Origin: Tachypleus tridentatus
Lineage: Eukaryota; Arthropoda; Merostomata; Xiphosura; Limulidae
Assembly (NCBI RefSeq): GCF_004210375.1
Contig: NC_134834.1
Location: 160,537,290-160,601,289 of the forward strand
Direction of reading: 5' to 3'
DNA length: 64,000 bases
The notes beneath the pieces were generated by a model. It did not search any database, was not told where the DNA came from, and worked only from the letters and a program-made list of their open reading frames with translations. The position numbers and the translations under genes were made by a program. Of the stretch, positions 1 to 11,018 are shown one piece after another. The number at the start of each line of letters is the position of its first letter. The stretch's first letter is position 1.

Positions 1-199
1 GACTAGAGGGAAGGCAGCTAGTCATCACTACCCAGGGCAAACTCTTGTGCAATTCTTTTACCGACGAATAGTTGGATTGATTTTTACACTATAACGTCCC
101 CACGGCTGAAAGGGCGAACATGTTTGGTGCGACCGGGATTCGAACCCGCGACTCTCGGATAACGAGTCGAGTGCCTTAACCACCTGGCCATGCCGGGCC
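1..199 (-). mobile_element. tRNA-derived SINE (family A), truncated by window edge
   Basis: Family A is the commonest repeat here, with at least 15 copies. It has a tRNA-like head, a ~120 bp body and a 3' tail containing GCGCAGATAGCC and TAGCTTTGCGCGAAATTC followed by A/C-rich sequence. In this copy the tRNA head lies at about 128-199 on the minus strand with a B-box-like GGTTCGAA (reverse TTCGAACC). The anticodon-loop position reads CGT, which suggests a tRNA-Thr ancestor. The tail lies off the left end of the window. Confidence 0.9.
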
Positions 200-279
200 T
201 AACAAATAAGTAAGCACACCTTTTTTTTATACGTTGCCCTGTTGTGTAGGCTATCTATTACGTCATGTCATTTTGGCGG

Positions 280-571
280 TTGGTATTTAGGACGTTCAAA
301 TCCCTGTCACATCAAACATGCTTTGCCCTTTCAGACGTGGGTGAGTTATAATGTGACGGTCAATCCTACTATTTGTTGGTAAAAAGTAGCCCAAGCAAAC
401 GGTTTTTTATAACGTGACGGTTAATCCCGCTGTTCGTTGGTAAAAGAGTAACTCAAAAGTTGACGGTAGGTGGTGATGACTAGCTGCCTTCCATCTAGTC
501 TTAGACTGCTAAATTAGGGACGGCTAGTGCAGATAGCCTTCGAGTAGCTTTGCGCGAAATTCAAAACAAAC
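280..571 (+). mobile_element. SINE family A, decayed head
   Basis: The body and tail match family A and end in GAAATTCAAAACAAACC. The tRNA head is eroded; only its 3' part (GTTCAAATCCC) remains. The segment TAA(T/C)GTGACGGTYAATCC occurs twice, at about 350 and 408, so the body carries an internal partial duplication. Confidence 0.85.
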
Positions 572-2111
572 CAAACTATTTAACACTTAACGAACATAGT
601 TCTATGTTACTGAGTTGACATAGCACTCAGCACCATCTATTCATAAGTGGAGATTTATAATACATTAAATAATTCAACATAAGCGAACTGAAAAAAATCT
701 TCGAATTCCTAAAATGTCTGATTTTTTATCTGTTCAACAAATGTTGTATTTTTCAAGTTAAACCACGACTATTAGGTTTTACTTTTTCCCTTAACTTCAG
801 GTTTTCTATATTGAACTCGTACTCGTTGTTCGTTTAATTTATTTTTCTGTTACCCTACCCAATTTATTTTATCTTTTTTACGTTTTTAAAGATTCATGAA
901 ACCAGCAAACTTTTGTATCAAGATGTGATGTTAACTTAAACTCTAAAGGGCGTTTTAAAGGTTTATTTTGAAACTGTAAGTTTCAGTTTCTTGCTTTAGA
1001 AAAATTTTACGTGCTTTATAAAATTACTGTATTTTAACGTAGTTATTTTTGAAGCTCATTGATTGTTATTAAAATAGCAAAGCTATAAGTAAATAAGTTT
1101 CATGTTATATTATGCGTAAGTCTTAGAATTTTAGTGTGAAGTTGTTTAGTTTTTCTATTGTTGTTTTTAGTATTATGTAGACTTGGTGACAATGAAACTG
1201 TATTTTCACGCAACACGGGTGTTACATTATGTGATAGTAACAAAAAAATGTTTTCATATATAAATGACAAGATTTAGACTGTGTTAAAGTTTAAAATGGC
1301 CGCCCATCTCCTTTCCAGTCAGTACCCTGGTTTGGTACCTCCATAGTCACGTCCGTGATAGATTGCCTTAAAAGCTGCACCCACATGGTTATTGTATTGC
1401 TTGATTGATTACCTGAGGTGATTGACAGAAACTGTGTGACCGGCGCCTCTGACAATTCTATATCGCGGTCTTCGGAACCCGCATTTAAAGACTCTTCTGA
1501 TGAGATTACGAGACATCTCAGCTTTTGTTAAATGGATATCTCACAAACTAGCTTGGGATCAGAACTTTTAGAAATTCAGTTATTATTCTTAACACGCTGT
1601 ATAGTGGAACTGGAACGTGGTAAATAGTGTTCTTATCAAGGCAGTTTGTAGTGCAAGCAGCCGGAAGTCTTCTTTTCACTTGCTACACCGAACCCAGAGC
1701 TAGTAACATAGCATTGTTTTCACTATGGTGGTCTGTCAACTGGATTATAACGTGTTTGTGACCAAACCACCAAGTGGTTCATCAGGTTCCTTTATAGAGA
1801 TTATTCGGGGGTGGGGTGGATGTGTATCGTTGCCTGATTGACACATTGTGTCTTGTTCACTGAAATATACTACGTACACGTGGTCAACAATACATAAAAC
1901 ATAATCTTGTAATTTACAGCAGAGAAACTTTGCATCATATTCAAATTAATCTCAGTTAAATTTAAAGTGATGAATGAAATAGGTTTTAAAAAGTTAGTAA
2001 AACTATATTTAAATGAACGTCTTCATTCAACAATAATTATAAACTTCAAAGCAACTTATGACTACAGAACCTGTAATATCACTCTTTGACTCAAATAATT
2101 CCATCAGTTTC
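572..2111. other. No recognised gene; probable nwk intron
   Basis: This stretch is AT-rich and unannotated except for a less AT-rich patch at about 1295-1570. That patch has an ATG in a good context (AAAATGG at 1295) opening only a 17-codon frame. It also has an open frame at about 1417-1528 rich in Ser, Asp and Glu that ends in TAA. Neither shows clear paired splice sites. It may be an alternative exon, a promoter or an old repeat. Confidence 0.4.
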
Positions 2112-2232
2112 CCGCTGGGATAGCGATAAGCCCACGCACATACAACGCTAAAATCAGGGGTTCGATTCTCCTCTGTGGGTGCAATAAGTTGCCCACTATG
2201 GCTTTGCTGTAAGAAAAACATATACATACACA
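2112..2232 (+). mobile_element. SINE family C (second tRNA-like family)
   Basis: It has the layout of a second, shorter family: a tRNA-like head with GGGGTTCGATTC, then GTGGGTGCA, then a short tail CTATGGCTTTGCTGTAAG and A/C-rich sequence. Related copies lie at 20028, 50148, 52729 and 53149. Confidence 0.75.
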
Positions 2233-2547
2233 ATCAAAGCTTCTCTATAATCTTAACCTGCAGGTTATGAAATAAGAATAATAGATATTGATGAATAAGA
2301 ATTACAAAAAAAAACTTATCTGTATTAGGCATAGTTAAGATTCATTCCTTTAAGATTATATTAAGTATATCGAAGACCTTGAGTTACAAAATGTCAGCGT
2401 AATAAAAATCTGCAATATAAGATGTTAGCTCGATTTCCAGGATATGTCATCTCCTGATTATAGTTTACACTGGAAGTAGCAGTTAACACAAACATAAATG
2501 TTGGTGATTAAATCATTTGTAATGAGTTTTATATTTTAATCTTATAG

Positions 2548-2631
2548 GCTGCAAATCCAGATGAATTGAGTTTTTTAGAACAGGAAGAGCTTTGGATTAT
2601 TGGAGAGGGAGACGGTGATGGCTGGGTGAAG
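2548..2631 (+). CDS. nwk: nervous wreck/FCHSD2-like exon: first part of SH3-1
   Basis: This 84-nt exon encodes 28 residues ([15 protein letters not shown] then an acidic RT/n-Src loop ending GDGDGWVK). It follows an acceptor TTTTAATCTTATAG and ends at the donor GTAAGA, with phase 0 on both sides. The ALYxY start of the SH3 fold must lie in an upstream exon I could not find. The DELSF and GDGDGW motifs are typical of the first SH3 domain of FCHSD/Nwk proteins. These F-BAR double-SH3 adaptors bind membranes, Dynamin and WASp and regulate actin and endosomal traffic, notably at synapses. The next exon completes the domain in phase, which supports the call. The FCHSD1/FCHSD2 distinction does not apply cleanly to an invertebrate. 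Confidence 0.85.
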
Positions 2632-3040
2632 GTAAGATTTGCTGCGTTAAAAATGATGAAAACTGATTCAATGGATGATGTAAAATGTGTAACGTTCATC
2701 AGTCTCTTTATAAAATAACAGTAATCTCAGTGAGCAAGGAGTGAACTGGCATTTGTTTAGACACTAGAGAATCTGTTAAGGATCAGACAACCATCACTCA
2801 GATCGACTCGGAACAGGAAGAGGGGGATGTTGGTAATTTCTTGGAATTTTACAAATTTAAACTTTAAGTGTTGGATAAATAACTTCATTTTTTAGAATTT
2901 GTGATCATCACATAAGTAAATTCCCCAATACTCCATGCGGTCAGCCTGTTTCTAGACTAGAAGCAAAAGAACAACTAATTTAAGGACCCAATATGTGAGT
3001 AACTTTTACTATGAAAAAGTAATTTGTCCATGTGTGTATC

Positions 3041-3575
3041 ATCACAATAGGTTATAAGAGTGATCTGTTCACATATATTTATGTATTATCACAATATATT
3101 ATAAGAGTCATCTGTCCACACATATCTATATTTTTAATCACAATACATTTTAAAAATTGTCTGTTTGCTCACATCTTTATACAATCATAATACATGATAA
3201 AAGTGACTGTTCACGCATATCTGTGTATGATCACATTAAATTATAAGAGTGGTATGTTCATCTATATCTGTGTATTATCACAATGCATTATAAAAGTGAC
3301 TGTTCTTCTATATCTATGAATGATCACAATACATTATAAAAGTGACTGTTCATCCATATCTATGTATAATCATTATGCATTATTAAAGTGACTGTTCGCC
3401 CTTATCTGTGTGTTATCACAATACATTATAAAAGTGACTGTTCATCCATATTTATGTATAATCATTATGCATTATTAAAGTGACTCTTCGCCCTTATCTG
3501 TGTGTTATCACAATACATTATAAAAGTGATCTGTTCACCTATATCTGTGTATAATCACAATACATTATAAAAATA
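3041..3575. repeat. ~47-bp minisatellite, ~11-12 copies
   Basis: Units begin near ATCACAATACATTATAAAAG and continue with GTGACTGTTCATCC and a TATCTRTGTAT stretch. Unit starts at 3041, 3088, 3137, 3184 and about 3230 give a period of 47-49 bp. The later units are more alike than the first ones, so the array probably grew at its 3' side. Confidence 0.85.
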
Positions 3576-3929
3576 ACAAGAACTGCAAAACAAAAAAACA
3601 AAACATTTTTGGTAAGTTTATAATTATGAGTTCTACGTACTCAATGTTGAAATGAACTAGTCCTCATATGTTTGAAATCCAAAATATTTAGGTTGCCCTA
3701 AGTTCTGTAAACCTCTTGGGTTTGCCCTCATTTTTGTCATTTGCATAGAGCGATGCTTGTTACTAATAGTATCTTTTTTTTTAAATTAAATGAAAGATGG
3801 GGGACCATATCTGAAAAGATTGCTATTACATGGTTAATTATGACCATGCATCGTGAAAAAAACTTTCCAGCAGATAAGATTGATCAGATGTGTTTTTTTT
3901 CTTTCTTCTTCTTACATGTTAAAAGGCGT

Positions 3930-4140
3930 GAGTTTTGGAGTTTAATTTTGTTATGCGTGCTAGGTTCTGTAGTAGAAACGCATGAGTTTTGGAGTTTAAT
4001 TTTATTATGCGTGCTAGGTTCTGTACTAGAAACACATGAGTTTTGGAGATTGATTTTGTTGTGTTCTGGGTTTTGTAGTAGAAACACATGAGTTTTGGAG
4101 ATTGATTTTGTTATACGTGCTAGGTTCTGTAGTAGAAACA
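3930..4140. repeat. 54-bp tandem repeat, 4 copies
   Basis: AGTTTTGGAG recurs at 3931, 3985, 4039 and 4091 (spacing 54, 54, 52). The 54 bp period produces short repetitive reading frames on both strands that look artefactual. The unit is unrelated in sequence to the large 54-bp array at 43-48 kb. Confidence 0.85.
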
Positions 4141-5161
4141 TCCAAAATATCTTTAGATGAAAGGTGAAACAGGCTTAGTATATTCCCATGATATTGCACC
4201 TCTTTGTAAAAGTCGAAACCATTGGGCCATGGAAAACCTTTCAATAAATTTCATATAATTATAATTTAGAAGACCCGTTAACACTTATTGTATTAGAATA
4301 AACTGAGTTGTGTGCACGTAAATATCATGAAAAGATGTTCAGTTCCTTCCAATATAGTTAAGCCTAGGCACTGTGTTGGATCAAAGGTAAGAGGTTAAAT
4401 GAAGATGAAAGGACAGGCATAGCTATTCTAATCCATTACACTTGAAAGTTTCATATGTCGGAAAAGACCAAAAGCATGTTAATATATTTCACAGTTTATC
4501 TATCCAGGTTACATCTTTCAATGTTTATATCCAAAATGAGATCCTTCTGATGATTCCTCCACCTTTGAGACTTTCCCATAGACGTTCTCTTAACATTATT
4601 TTTTGAGGCAATCAGACCGTTTCGCTATGCACTTTCTCGGCTACAATTTTCTATTGGCTGTCTGTAATCTTTCTAAACCCTGCTCTTTTACTTGTACGTT
4701 TCATTTTTTTCGTTCTTTCTAATATTGTTCCCTTTGGTTTCTTTGTTTCCTTATCTTCTGCGCCATATCTTATCATTTTGGTTTAATCTATCTTCCTATC
4801 ATAGATGAAGAGAAAGACAAATATGTTTGTACATTATCTTGTGTGTGTGTATATATATGTATATATACTTGTTTGTACATTATCTTGTGTGTGTGTATAT
4901 ATACTTGTTTACAAGTCATCATCCAATGATATCTTAAGTCAAATACAAATAAATATCTTCATGAGAAACACAAACTTCAATACAACATACTATCTAACAC
5001 GTCGTTACACACACACGTACACAACATAAAGTACAAAGTAAAATTTATATACATAAAAATAACAGTGATATTTAATTTCAGTTTTCACTATGTATTGTAT
5101 ATTTTCAGTTATTCCTATTAAAATCTGTACCTACGTTTCGTGAACCCCAAGCCATGCTAAA

Positions 5162-5519
5162 ACCGTGTTTCTCCGAAAATAAGACAGGTCTTATATTAAT
5201 TTTCACTCCAAAATATGACACTAGGGCTTATTTTCGGGGGATGTCTTATTTTGATATATTAAAAAAATGAAGTTACAAAGTAAAACTATTAAACTAACCA
5301 TTTAAAATAAACTATTATTAAACTATTAAACTAACTGATTAATACTTAAACAAACTAATTAATTAAACTAATTAATAAATTAATTTTTTTTATTTCTTTC
5401 CTCTTCCTGCCACTCTTAACTAGGGCTTATTTTAAGGGTAGGGCTTATATTAAAACTATCCCCAAAAATCACACTAGGTCTTATTTTATGGGTAGGTCTT
5501 ATTATCGGAGAAACACGGT
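5162..5519. mobile_element. MITE-like element with 24-bp terminal inverted repeats
   Basis: The left end starts ACCGTGTTTCTCCGA and the right end finishes TCGGAGAAACACGGT. Over 24 bp the two ends are reverse complements with one mismatch. Inside lie repeated subterminal motifs such as GGGCTTATTTT and ACTAGG(G/T)CTTATTTT. There is no transposase frame, so this is a non-autonomous DNA-transposon derivative. The flanks do not give a clear target duplication. This TIR type is, as I recall, widespread in animal genomes; I do not assign a superfamily. Confidence 0.8.
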
Positions 5520-5639
5520 ATACATCAGTTCGTATTTTATTTAGAAAGTTTATTTTAAAATAGTTCATAACTTCTTAACTGTCCTAACTTTATTATGTTT
5601 GTTCACGCTTCACTAATATTAAGTGTGTTTTTTTTCAAG

Positions 5640-5847
5640 GCACGAAACTACAGAAACGAAGAAGGCTACATTCCTCAAAACTACGTAGAGATTACTGATG
5701 GCCAGAACCTTGTGTCATCTATATTCATGGCACCCTCATTGGTCGCATTTGTTGATTACAGTCAGTCTAACAAACCTGGTGAAGGTTTCGTTTCGGAATC
5801 ATCTGTTCCTGGTGCGGAGATTAACGACAGTTTGCAACTGCCTTGTG
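5640..5847 (+). CDS. nwk: nervous wreck/FCHSD2-like exon: end of SH3-1 and linker
   Basis: The exon follows a polypyrimidine tract and CAAG and begins ARNYRNEEGYIPQNYVEI, the canonical C-terminal SH3 strand (GYIPxNYVE). About 50 linker residues follow, rich in Ser and Asn (SSIFMAPSLVAF onward). I place the end at the donor GTAGTA (5848), which leaves phase 1 and joins the next exon as [19 protein letters not shown] and GTGGTA nearby are weaker alternatives in the same phase. With the preceding exon it gives most of one SH3 domain. The linker separates the two SH3 domains, as in FCHSD2. Confidence 0.85.
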
Positions 5848-5954
5848 GTAGTATTATTATGTTTTATAGGACTGACAATAATTAAGTGTTTGACATTCCA
5901 CTTAAAATCTCGACCTCAAGGTTTGGTTACACCTTTCTGTGGATCTAATATTTT

Positions 5955-6012
5955 CATCCCTATGGTGGACGCAACAAATAGTTCAATGTGGCCTTGCCAT
6001 AAAACAATCAAA
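5955..6012 (+). mobile_element. SINE family C tail fragment
   Basis: ATGGTGGACGCAAC followed by CAATGTGGCCTTGCCATAA resembles the 3' half of family C copies (GTGGCTTTGCTATAAG). It lies in the short intron 5848-6220. The head is not recognisable. Confidence 0.5.
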
Positions 6013-6220
6013 ATTTAATATTTTAGTATTAGTTGTTGTTGTTCTTTTTGTTTTGTTTTTACAAATTTGCTTGAAACTTCTGGATAACTTTTACTAGTCA
6101 AACATGTCTGTTTCGGACACTGTTAGACTAGGAATGGAATTGTGACATTGTTTTGAGAAAGTATTAGATTATAGGAACAAAAGACTTACATAGCTTTAAT
6201 ATCTTGTTTCTTTGTTACAG

Positions 6221-6429
6221 ATAAGTTTTGTCAGGCATTGTATGATTACGAAGCAACGTGTGATGAAGAACTTACCTTCATGGAGGGCCAGATCATCCGC
6301 ATTTTGAAGAAAGTGGTCCATGATGTAGATGACGGATGGTGGGAAGGCGAAGTTGACGGAAATATTGGCATTTTCCCATCATTAGTCGTTAAAGAGATTA
6401 AAACAAGCGGGGAATCGCAGACTCCCAGT
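6221..6429 (+). CDS. nwk: nervous wreck/FCHSD2-like exon: complete SH3-2
   Basis: The exon is bounded by TTTGTTACAG and a consensus GTAAGT donor. It enters in phase 1 and leaves in phase 0. It encodes one full SH3 domain: [15 protein letters not shown] (ALYDY and RT loop), [21 protein letters not shown] (the Trp pair of the ligand groove) and [11 protein letters not shown] (3-10 helix and last strand). This is the best diagnostic piece in the gene. Acidic-rich SH3-2 with IIRIL and GxFPSxxVxE matches FCHSD2/Nwk SH3b, which, as known for the family, regulates membrane binding and autoinhibition. A short Ser/Thr tail follows ([10 protein letters not shown]). If transcription reads through the donor, a short intron-retained end is possible (stop at 6510). 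Confidence 0.93.
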
Positions 6430-6569
6430 GTAAGTTACAATAATGTATATATAGATATAGTAAACAAGACAGTTCAGATCCTACTTGAACACAAAGTAAA
6501 AGGAAAATAAAATATGAGAAAACGACAGAGAATGCAGTGTCTCATGATGTAATTATTTGTTACCTGAAA

Positions 6570-7350
6570 GAAGGGTCGTTGACACATCATCTGATGCTAG
6601 TCCTTAACTCTGTAATCACTGGATTAAACTAGAGAGTATGACAGAGAATATGTCTTCTAGTGATGCTTGTATCAAACATGGAAATGGTTTATTAACACAC
6701 CATCTGATTCTGGGGCATGACTCAATAATGGATGGATTAAATAGTTTTTGATGATGCTTATATGAAACTAGAAAGAGGTTCGTTGACACATCGTCTGATG
6801 CTGTTGAATAACTCAGTAATGGATGGATTAAGTAGTTTGTGATGATGCTTGTATCAAACTTGAAAGAGGTTTGTTGATACACCATCTAATGCTGTTGAAT
6901 AACATAATTATAGATGGATTAAATAGTTTGTGATGATGCTTGTATCAAACTTGAAAGAGGTTCGTTGATACGCCATCTGATGCTGATGAATAACTCAATA
7001 ATGGATGGATTAAATAGTTTGTGATGATGTTTGTATCAAACATGAAAAGGGTTCGTTGATACACCATCTAATACTGTTGAATAACTTAATAATAGATGGA
7101 TTAGATATTGTGATGATGTTTGTATCAAACTTGAAAGAGGTTCGTTGATGCACCATCTAATGCTGTTGAACAACTTAATAATGGATGGATTAAATAGTTT
7201 TTGATGATGCTTGTATCAAACATGAAAAGGGTTCGTTGATACACCATCTGATGCTGATGAATAACTCAATAATGGATGGATTAAATAGTTTGTGATGATG
7301 TTTGTATCAAACTTCAAAAAGGTTTTTTGAACACCATCTGATGCTGATGC
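6570..7350. repeat. ~90-bp minisatellite, ~9 copies
   Basis: Each unit carries GGTTCGTTGATACACCATCT, GATGGATTAAATAGTTTG and GATGATGCTTGTATCAAAC. Unit starts near 6778, 6868, 6959, 7051, 7141, 7231 and 7321 give a 90-92 bp period. The first two units are longer and more diverged. The array begins only about 140 bp downstream of the SH3-2 exon. Confidence 0.9.
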
Positions 7351-7947
7351 ATAACTCAGCTGTGGAGTTACTGGATGAAGATTTAGCTTTTTTCAATCTT
7401 TAGAATCTGATGACCATCCTCTGAGTATAATGCGTTTGTAACAACATTTTAACCTTTTTGTTTAACGCTATTTCTTATACTTTAAGTATAATATCTTCTG
7501 ATATTTACCTTAGCTATACAAATATCCTTTCTTCTTGTCTATTCTGGAAAGATGTGTAGCGCATGTAATCGTTTCGTAGAAAAATAAGGTAACCAAGTAA
7601 GAATTCAAAAGGAGTTAACGAGTTGGATTTTACTGATGGATGAAACGACTGAAACGTGCCACACAAGCACAAACCTGGTGAGCTCAAATGTCGTTTACGT
7701 TATTTTTCACCATCTGAAGGACACAACTTCATTGCTGTCTTGTTTCCCACATGAGGCGTTTTCTACTCAAAGGAAAAGTTTTGAAAATTTTGTAGTATCT
7801 TCTAAGTCTCATTAGATACAGATATTACTATAGGCATCTTTTGTTTTCCGCATTCTCTCTATACCTTATTCAAAGAGATCCGTGGATCACATAGATTAAC
7901 ATCATAAACTGTGACCTCAAGTCATGCTTCCCTTTAATTCACAAACG

Positions 7948-8214
7948 ACCCGGCATAGCCAAGTGGTTAAGGCGTCATCTGATGGTCGCGGGTTCGAATC
8001 TCCGTCGCTCCAAACATGCTCGCCCTTTCAGCCGTGGGGGCGGTATAATGTGACAGTCAATCCCTCTATTCGTTGGTAGAAGAGTAGCCCAAGAGTTGGC
8101 GGTGAGTGGTGATGACTAGCTGCCTTCCCTCTAGTCTTATACTGCTAAATTAGGGACGGCTAGCGCAGATAGCCCTCGTGTAGCTTTGCGCAAAATTCAA
8201 AAACAAAAACAAAC
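7948..8214 (+). mobile_element. SINE family A, complete, with 12-bp TSD
   Basis: AATTCACAAACG flanks it exactly (7936-7947 and 8215-8226), so both ends are certain. The tRNA head has a deletion in the anticodon arm (AAGGCGTCATCTGATGGTCG), so this copy cannot encode a working tRNA. The tail ends AATTCAAAAACAAAAACAAAC. Confidence 0.95.
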
Positions 8215-8667
8215 AATTCACAAACGTTAATATACACTTATTCGTTTGCGAGTACATAAATCTGTGAGCACTGTAAACAAGCATTAAAACTAAACGTTAT
8301 GTCTATGCTGAACAACCTATGGAAAGATAATATATGTTTATATAAATAAATCTGCAACATTCTTTGAACGTTTTGAAAGTTGAATTTTTGAAATGGCCCC
8401 TTCAAACAATGATAATTTAAATAACTGTGTTACAGGAGTTTGTTTTATTCTTAAATTAAATATACCATGTATTATAATTATGCGTTTCCTTGGCGAATTA
8501 TTATCAGATTTATGTATTCTTTGGAATGACTTCAGACTACATTAATTTTTAGTTACTATTTATTCTTGATTTTTTTCTTGTGGTTACGTGTGTTACATAC
8601 TTGGTTGAAAGACGTCATATTGTAGGTCGTTTTTAATGAAATAAGCTTACGAGAACTTTCTTAAAAG

Positions 8668-8945
8668 GATTTGTTTTGTTTTTTGAATTTCGCGCAAAGC
8701 TACACGAGGGCTATCTGCGGTAGCCGTCCCTAATTTAGTAGTGTAAGACTAGAGGGAAGGCAGCTCGTCATCACCACCCACCGCCAACTCTTGGGCTACT
8801 CTTTTATCAACGAATAGTGGGATTGACCGTCAAATTATAACGCCCTCACGGCTGAAAGGGCGAGCATGTTTGGTGTGACGGGGTTCAAACCCGCGACCTT
8901 CAGATTACGAGTCGAACACCTTAACCACCTGGTCATGCAGGGCCG
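8668..8945 (-). mobile_element. SINE family A with 9-bp TSD
   Basis: TCTTAAAAG occurs on both sides (8659-8667 and 8946-8954). The minus-strand copy has a complete tail, body and tRNA head (TTACGAGTCGAACACC reads as the anticodon arm). Confidence 0.92.
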
Positions 8946-9162
8946 TCTTAAAAGAGAAGAGAAATACTTCCGATCAAAACGAGGTACTTACTTAGATGAA
9001 AATAAAAATCAACCTGATAATGAGTAAAGCTCAATAAACATCCAGTCCTTATAAATATTAGGATTAAGTTTTTCATCACTGGGATATCTTTACTGTTAAT
9101 GATTTTTTGTGCGTAAACCCAGTAATATCTCACGAGGTTCGACGGACTTTGCAAGGAGATTT

Positions 9163-9715
9163 GGTTTAGTTTGAATTTCGCGAAAATCTGTACGAGGGCT
9201 ATCTATGATAGCCGTCCCGAATTTAGCAGTGTAAGACTAGAAGGAAAGCAGTTAATCGTCACCACCCACCACCAACCCTTACACTACCCTTTTACCAACG
9301 AATAGTGGGATTGATTGTTACATTATAACGTCCCCACAGTTGAAAGGGCAAACATATTTCATGAGACGGAGGCTCGATTTCTCGACCTTTAGACTGAAAG
9401 TCGAACGCCCTAACAATCTGGCCCCGGCATGGCCAGGTGGTTAAAACACTTGACTCGTAATCTGAGGGTCGCGGGTTCGAATCCCTATCACACAAACATA
9501 CTCGCCCTTTCAGTCGTGGAGGCATTATAATGTGACGGTCAATCCCATTATTCGTTGGTAAAAGAGTAGCCCAAGAGTTGGCGGTGAGTGCTGAAGACTA
9601 GCTGCCTTTCTTTTAGTCTTACACTACTAAATTAGGAACGGCTAGCGGAAATAGCTCTCGTGTTGCTTTGCGCGAAATTCAAAACAAACCTAACAATCTG
9701 GCCATGCCGGGCCGG
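9163..9715 (-). mobile_element. SINE family A, interrupted by a second SINE
   Basis: This minus-strand copy is flanked by AAGGAGATTT (9153-9162 and 9716-9725). Its tRNA head is split at about 9409-9423 by a plus-strand SINE; the remaining head (CATGCCGGGCC) resumes at about 9704. It is therefore older than its guest, and its body is more diverged. Confidence 0.93.
9424..9688 (+). mobile_element. SINE family A nested in another SINE
   Basis: It sits inside the head of the flanking minus-strand SINE. The 15-bp duplication CCTAACAATCTGGCC lies at 9409-9423 and 9689-9703. Its tRNA head is well kept (CTTGACTCGTAATCTGAG arm and GGTTCGAATCC). Confidence 0.95.
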
Positions 9716-10004
9716 AAGGAGATTTAGGTTAGTACTAAATCAATATATTAAGCTAACAGTGCAAGGTCAGCTCTGTAATAAAATCTGAATCGAAAAATAG
9801 ATATACTAAACATTCTAACCAGTACCTTTATGAAAGTAACAATAAAGAAATAGTAGAGTATATCTTGATCCTATTGGCGTTGGAATTACTTAAAAAATAT
9901 TAAGTTATGCAGTTGGATTTCTCTTGCTTAGTAGTTTTGCCCTTTATCAAAACAAGTTATACATATTTTATTCAGTCAACCCAACTAATAGCTGGCGCTT
10001 AACC

Positions 10005-10105
10005 TGTAATGATCTATCATCCCATTCCTTTCTGATCCTCTTTTGCCAATGGAACCGAAGTTAAGCACTGGCCCTACGTATCTTTCAGGGCACTGATGGA
10101 TTGAA
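10005..10105 (+). pseudogene. 5S-rRNA-like relic
   Basis: CCGAAGTTAAGCACTGG (10057-10073) matches the most conserved internal part of eukaryotic 5S rRNA (ACCGAAGTTAAGC). It lies at the expected distance from a weak GGGCACTGATGGATTG downstream. The 5' half is diverged. It could be a 5S pseudogene or the head of a 5S-derived SINE. No complete promoter box set is visible. Confidence 0.5.
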
Positions 10106-10836
10106 AAACAAAGAAACATTGTCTGTAAAACTTTGTGGTGAGAAAAAGTTTCTATCTTGAGAAATGTTTGTAAATAATTAAAAAAAAAAGAAGACTCAGA
10201 ACTCTAGGTTATTCTTAAGTACTAATTAGCTAATTAATGCCAGTGAGTATAATGTTAGTTACTAAAATCTATTTATTGTTACTAAACTAAATGAGGCTCA
10301 GTGTGTATTTAATTACATTAGTATCAGAGGTTATTATATTAGTAGTATCCTATTACTCAGATGTATTTTTTGTAACAAACAATTTTTTTCTTCTGAGAAT
10401 CCCGTGAATCACTTGACCGATATGAAAGACCTGTGATATATAACTTCATATTTAGTTGAAAACTGTAATTTTTTTGGTACCATGTTTTGTAAATGTAATA
10501 TAAGCTGTAATTTTATAAAGACGTTCAAAAAGTTCTGTAAGTTATTACCAGATTAAACAGTATTTTGTACACACATACATTGTAACGAAACTGAATTTTA
10601 TTATGACTTGGATCTGTTTGGTTTATTTATAGGTAGATAAGTTGATTCGTTGAGTAGCAGATAGTGCAGGCACTTTCTATGTGTTTTACGGTGAAGTGGT
10701 TTTGTTGTGGAATTGCGTTAATTTAAGATGTTTGCCGATGGATTTGCGTTTCTTTGCAGTGTGCCGTTATTACTGAATTATACAGTTTGTCTTGAAACGT
10801 AAATAAAAAATTTTGTTAGCATAAGTTTGGGACCTC

Positions 10837-11018
10837 TTGTATTAATCTGTTTGGAATGTTCATCAAATCATGTAAATGAGTTGAACAGATAAATGATTTC
10901 CAATGTTACCTATGTAATGAATAGATATTTTGTATTAATCCATTTGGAATGTTCATCAAATCATGTGAATGAGTTGAACAGATAAATAACTTCTGACCTT
11001 ACTTTGTAATGAATAATT
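10837..11018. repeat. 92-bp tandem duplication
   Basis: Two copies carry TTGGAATGTTCATCAAATCA and GAGTTGAACAGATAAAT, starting near 10837 and 10929. They are nearly identical in their first 60 bp and diverged after that. Confidence 0.85.

Larger units (their letters stand above)
2632..5639 (+). other. nwk intron with minisatellites and a MITE
   Basis: The intron runs from a GTAAGA donor to a TTTTTTTTCAAG acceptor. It holds two minisatellites (3041-3575 and 3930-4140), TG/TATA simple sequence near 4840-4915 and an inverted-repeat element (5162-5519). I see no exon in the remaining sequence. Confidence 0.75.

Noticed and set aside
3741-4244. Repetitive frames on both strands
   Set aside because: They come from a 54-bp four-copy tandem repeat inside an intron.
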